Notes under the pieces: model-generated
Told to the model about the DNA's origin: nothing
The model's input: the letters and a program-made list of their open reading frames with translations, nothing else
Database searches by the model: none
Assembly: GCF_030246945.1 (NCBI RefSeq)
Contig: NZ_CP126742.1
Location: 682,001 to 746,000, forward strand
DNA length: 64,000 nucleotides
Source of the DNA: Microbacterium sp. zg-Y1090
GTDB lineage: Bacteria > Actinomycetota > Actinomycetes > Actinomycetales > Microbacteriaceae
Reading direction: 5' to 3'
Program-made: the position numbers and the translations under genes
Shown here: one piece after another, positions 62,300 through 64,000 of the stretch
How positions within the stretch are numbered: the stretch's first letter is position 1
Layout: each line of letters begins with the position of its first letter

Positions 62300-63337
62300 T
62301 TACGCGTGCGCCCCGGTCGTCGGCTGCCAGCCCAGCGCCGGCGCCACGTGCTTCGCGAACGACTCGACGACGCGCAGGTTGAACGCGACCCCGAGCTGGC
62401 TCGGGATGGTCAGCATGAGGGTGTCGGCGCTGGCGATGGCGGCATCCTGCTGCAGCTGCTCGACGAGCACGTCAGGGGATGCGGCGTAGGTCTTGCCGAA
62501 CGTCGAGCGGATGCCGTCGATGTAGCCGACGCCCTCGCCCTCGGACGCGTGCCCGAAGTACAGCTCATCCTCGGCGGTGGTGATGGGGAAGATCGAGCGG
62601 CTGACCGAGACGCGCGGCTCACCGGGGTGACCCGCCTCGCGCCACGCGGCGCGGAACGCGTCGATCTGCTCGGCCTGCAGCACGTCGAAGGGAACGCCGC
62701 GGTCTTCGGTGAGCAGCGTCGACGACATGAGGTTCACGCCCATCGTGCCCGCCCAGGCGGCGCTGTCGCGGTTGCCGGCACCCCACCACACGCGCGAGCG
62801 CAGGCCGGGGGAGTGCGGCTCGACGCGCTGCATGCCGGTGCCGCCGCCGAACGGGCTCTCGGGGTCTCGCTGGGCGAGTCCTTCGCCGTCGATCGCGCGC
62901 AGGAACAGGTCGAAGTGCGCGCGGGCGATGTCGGCGCCGCGGGGATCCTGCGATCCCGTGTAGCCGAACGTCTCGTAGCCCCGCACGACGGTCTCCGGTG
63001 ACCCGCGGCTGACGCCGAGGGCAAGCCGTCCGTCGCTGATGAGGTCGACCGCCGCGGCCTCTTCGGCCAGGTGCAGCGGGTTCTCGTACCGCATGTCGAT
63101 GACACCGGTGCCGACCTCGATGCGCTTCGTGGTGGCGGCGATCGCCGACAGCAGGGGCATCGGCGACGCCTGCTGCCGGGCGAAGTGGTGCACGCGGAAG
63201 TAGGCGCCGTTGACACCCAGATCGTCCATGCCCTGCGCGAGGTCGATCGCCTGGCGCAGGGAGTCTCCGGCGGTGAGCTCGCGGCCGCCGCCGAGGGGTC
63301 CGTAGTGGCCGAACGAGAGCGTTCCGAAGCGTTGCAT
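62300..63337 (-). CDS. LLM class flavin-dependent oxidoreductase
   Basis: A 345-residue bacterial luciferase-like monooxygenase. Typical segments: LAQGMDDLGVNGAYFRVHHF, MPLLSAIAATTKRIEVGTGV, AVDLISDGRLALGVSRG and VWWGAGNRDSAAWAGTMG. It would use reduced FMN (or F420 in some relatives). The substrate is unknown and the neighbours give no pathway. Confidence 0.92.
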   Translation of the reverse strand: MQRFGTLSFGHYGPLGGGRELTAGDSLRQAIDLAQGMDDLGVNGAYFRVHHFARQQASPMPLLSAIAATTKRIEVGTGVIDMRYENPLHLAEEAAAVDLISDGRLALGVSRGSPETVVRGYETFGYTGSQDPRGADIARAHFDLFLRAIDGEGLAQRDPESPFGGGTGMQRVEPHSPGLRSRVWWGAGNRDSAAWAGTMGVNLMSSTLLTEDRGVPFDVLQAEQIDAFRAAWREAGHPGEPRVSVSRSIFPITTAEDELYFGHASEGEGVGYIDGIRSTFGKTYAASPDVLVEQLQQDAAIASADTLMLTIPSQLGVAFNLRVVESFAKHVAPALGWQPTTGAHA

Positions 63338-63401
63338 ACCCGGTGCAACGGACGCCGCGCGGCATCCATTCCGCTCGATGCGCCGAGGCGTGCCGCGGGT
63401 G

Positions 63402-63785
63402 TCAGGAGCGGGCGGATGCGGCCGCTCGCCGCCGCGCCTGTACGAGCGTGGCGATCACGCGCCAGCCCACGAGGAACAGCAGCAGCGTGAGCGTGGCGAC
63501 GATGATGAAGGGCAGTGCGGTGCCCTGGCCGCTGGCCGCGCGCAGCAGCATGCCGCCGGCGACGGTGATCGCCCAGACCCCCAGGCCGGTGCGCACGGGT
63601 GCGGCGGGCCGGCGCCAGGCGAGGGTCACCAGCCACCCCACGGCGAGGGCCGCCAGGAACGGCCACGCGGTCGTCGCCAGGCCGATGCCGAAGGGCGCGG
63701 AGTCGTGGCTCGCCCGACCCACCGCGGCGAACAGCGTGACGAGCACGACGTCGAGGGCGAACGCGGTGAGGGCGGAGCGGATCAT
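63402..63785 (-). CDS. DUF3054 domain membrane protein
   Basis: A 127-residue protein with four membrane helices. ALDVVLVTLFAAVGRASHD and WPFLAALAVGWLVTLAWRRP are the DUF3054 signature. Function unknown. It is oriented with the luciferase-like gene. Confidence 0.88.
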   Translation of the reverse strand: MIRSALTAFALDVVLVTLFAAVGRASHDSAPFGIGLATTAWPFLAALAVGWLVTLAWRRPAAPVRTGLGVWAITVAGGMLLRAASGQGTALPFIIVATLTLLLFLVGWRVIATLVQARRRAAASARS

Positions 63786-63813
63786 GCCTCCATTCTCCGC
63801 CCGGGCCGTGGGC

Positions 63814-64000
63814 TCAGCCGTCGCAGACGGCGGCCTCCGCGGGCTCAGCAGGGTCCGCGGGCGCGGCCTCCGCCGCGAGGGCCAGCACGATCTGGCGCCA
63901 CCGCAACAGGAACGCCGGCTCGTCGAGGCGTCGCCGGCGCATCCAGGTGGTGACTTCCTCGTTGCACTTGCTGGCGTTGCACGACCGGCACGCGGGCACC
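63814..64000 (-). CDS. HNH endonuclease (N-terminal part outside window)
   Basis: The last about 62 codons of a protein ending ACRSCNASKCNEEVTTWMRR and LDEPAFLLRWRQIVLALA. The C-x2-C-N-x-x-K pattern is the zinc/HNH core (usual form CxxCNxxK), and the TWM-RRR-LDE-F-RW tail is common in actinobacterial HNH proteins. The catalytic His-containing half lies beyond the right edge, so completeness cannot be judged. Confidence 0.82.
   Translation of the reverse strand, partial: VPACRSCNASKCNEEVTTWMRRRRLDEPAFLLRWRQIVLALAAEAAPADPAEPAEAAVCDG

Overview
The window looks like a chromosomal segment of a high-GC actinobacterium of the family Microbacteriaceae, most probably Microbacterium. This rests on the very high GC content, the strong third-position G/C bias, the actinobacterial gene set (RamB-like regulator, DUF3105/DUF305 pair, cydABDC, DUF6457, a small Microbacteriaceae-type protein at 7648-8004), and many genes whose start codon lies 6-8 nt after a TANNNT box, as in leaderless actinobacterial transcripts. 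I see no prophage, CRISPR array, insertion sequence or biosynthetic cluster; most of the window is housekeeping and transport.

Layout. 1-4263: alcohol dehydrogenase (cut by the left edge), DUF1269 membrane protein, a histidine phosphatase coupled to the metabolite-repair enzyme NnrD, and a MalY/PatB-type C-S lyase. 4500-7612: a three-gene sugar ABC importer. 7648-10317: small proteins, an aldo/keto reductase and a TauE/SafE permease preceded by a short coupled leader ORF. 10357-13615: a hadA/hadB-like dehydratase pair running into murB, with a convergent aspartate-type aminotransferase. 13716-15826: an ABC-2 exporter and a YciI protein. 15962-20963: glyoxylate shunt (aceB-aceA) with a divergent RamB-like regulator. 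21171-24965: gabT and gabD separated by repeats, then a PNPOx-like protein. 25175-28039: tRNA-Trp, secE, nusG, rplK, rplA. 28469-35539: a roughly 7.8-kb accessory segment between the L11/L1 and L10/L12 genes (acylphosphatase, LysE exporter with LysG-type regulator, quinone-oxidoreductase-like enzyme, remnants of a deleted ROK/sugar-transport pair, a MarR-controlled drug exporter and a YqaJ nuclease). 35616-36774: L10 leader, rplJ, rplL. 36875-41754: LacI regulator and a second sugar ABC importer. 41873-53416: DUF305/DUF3105 pair, two MFS carriers, PAP2 phosphatase, HerA-like ATPase, SDR-type protein, two acetyltransferases and a DUF4190 protein. 53431-60329: the cytochrome bd operon cydABDC and a cysteine-rich HTH regulator. 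60467-64000: lipid kinase, ASCH protein, luciferase-like oxidoreductase, DUF3054 protein and the edge of an HNH endonuclease.

Three regulatory circuits can be read from the DNA. (1) A 13-bp palindrome, GTGGT-CAS-ACCAC, lies between the -35 and -10 boxes of cydA and twice in the promoter of the cysteine-rich regulator next to cydA, which suggests a redox- or metal-sensing repressor of cytochrome bd. (2) Three 16-bp GTTGA-N6-TCAAC sites cover a well-formed promoter (TTGACC-N17-TATAGT) ahead of the MFS-marR operon. (3) A TGGAACCG-type operator is shared by lacI and the promoter of the sugar importer beside it.

The least explained signal is a family of about 68-bp intergenic palindromic elements: seven copies in three clusters (20964-21170, 22530-23085, 28040-28468). 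Their 10-bp ends occur as two paired variants that change together on both sides, as expected for a folded RNA, a cruciform or a symmetric protein site.
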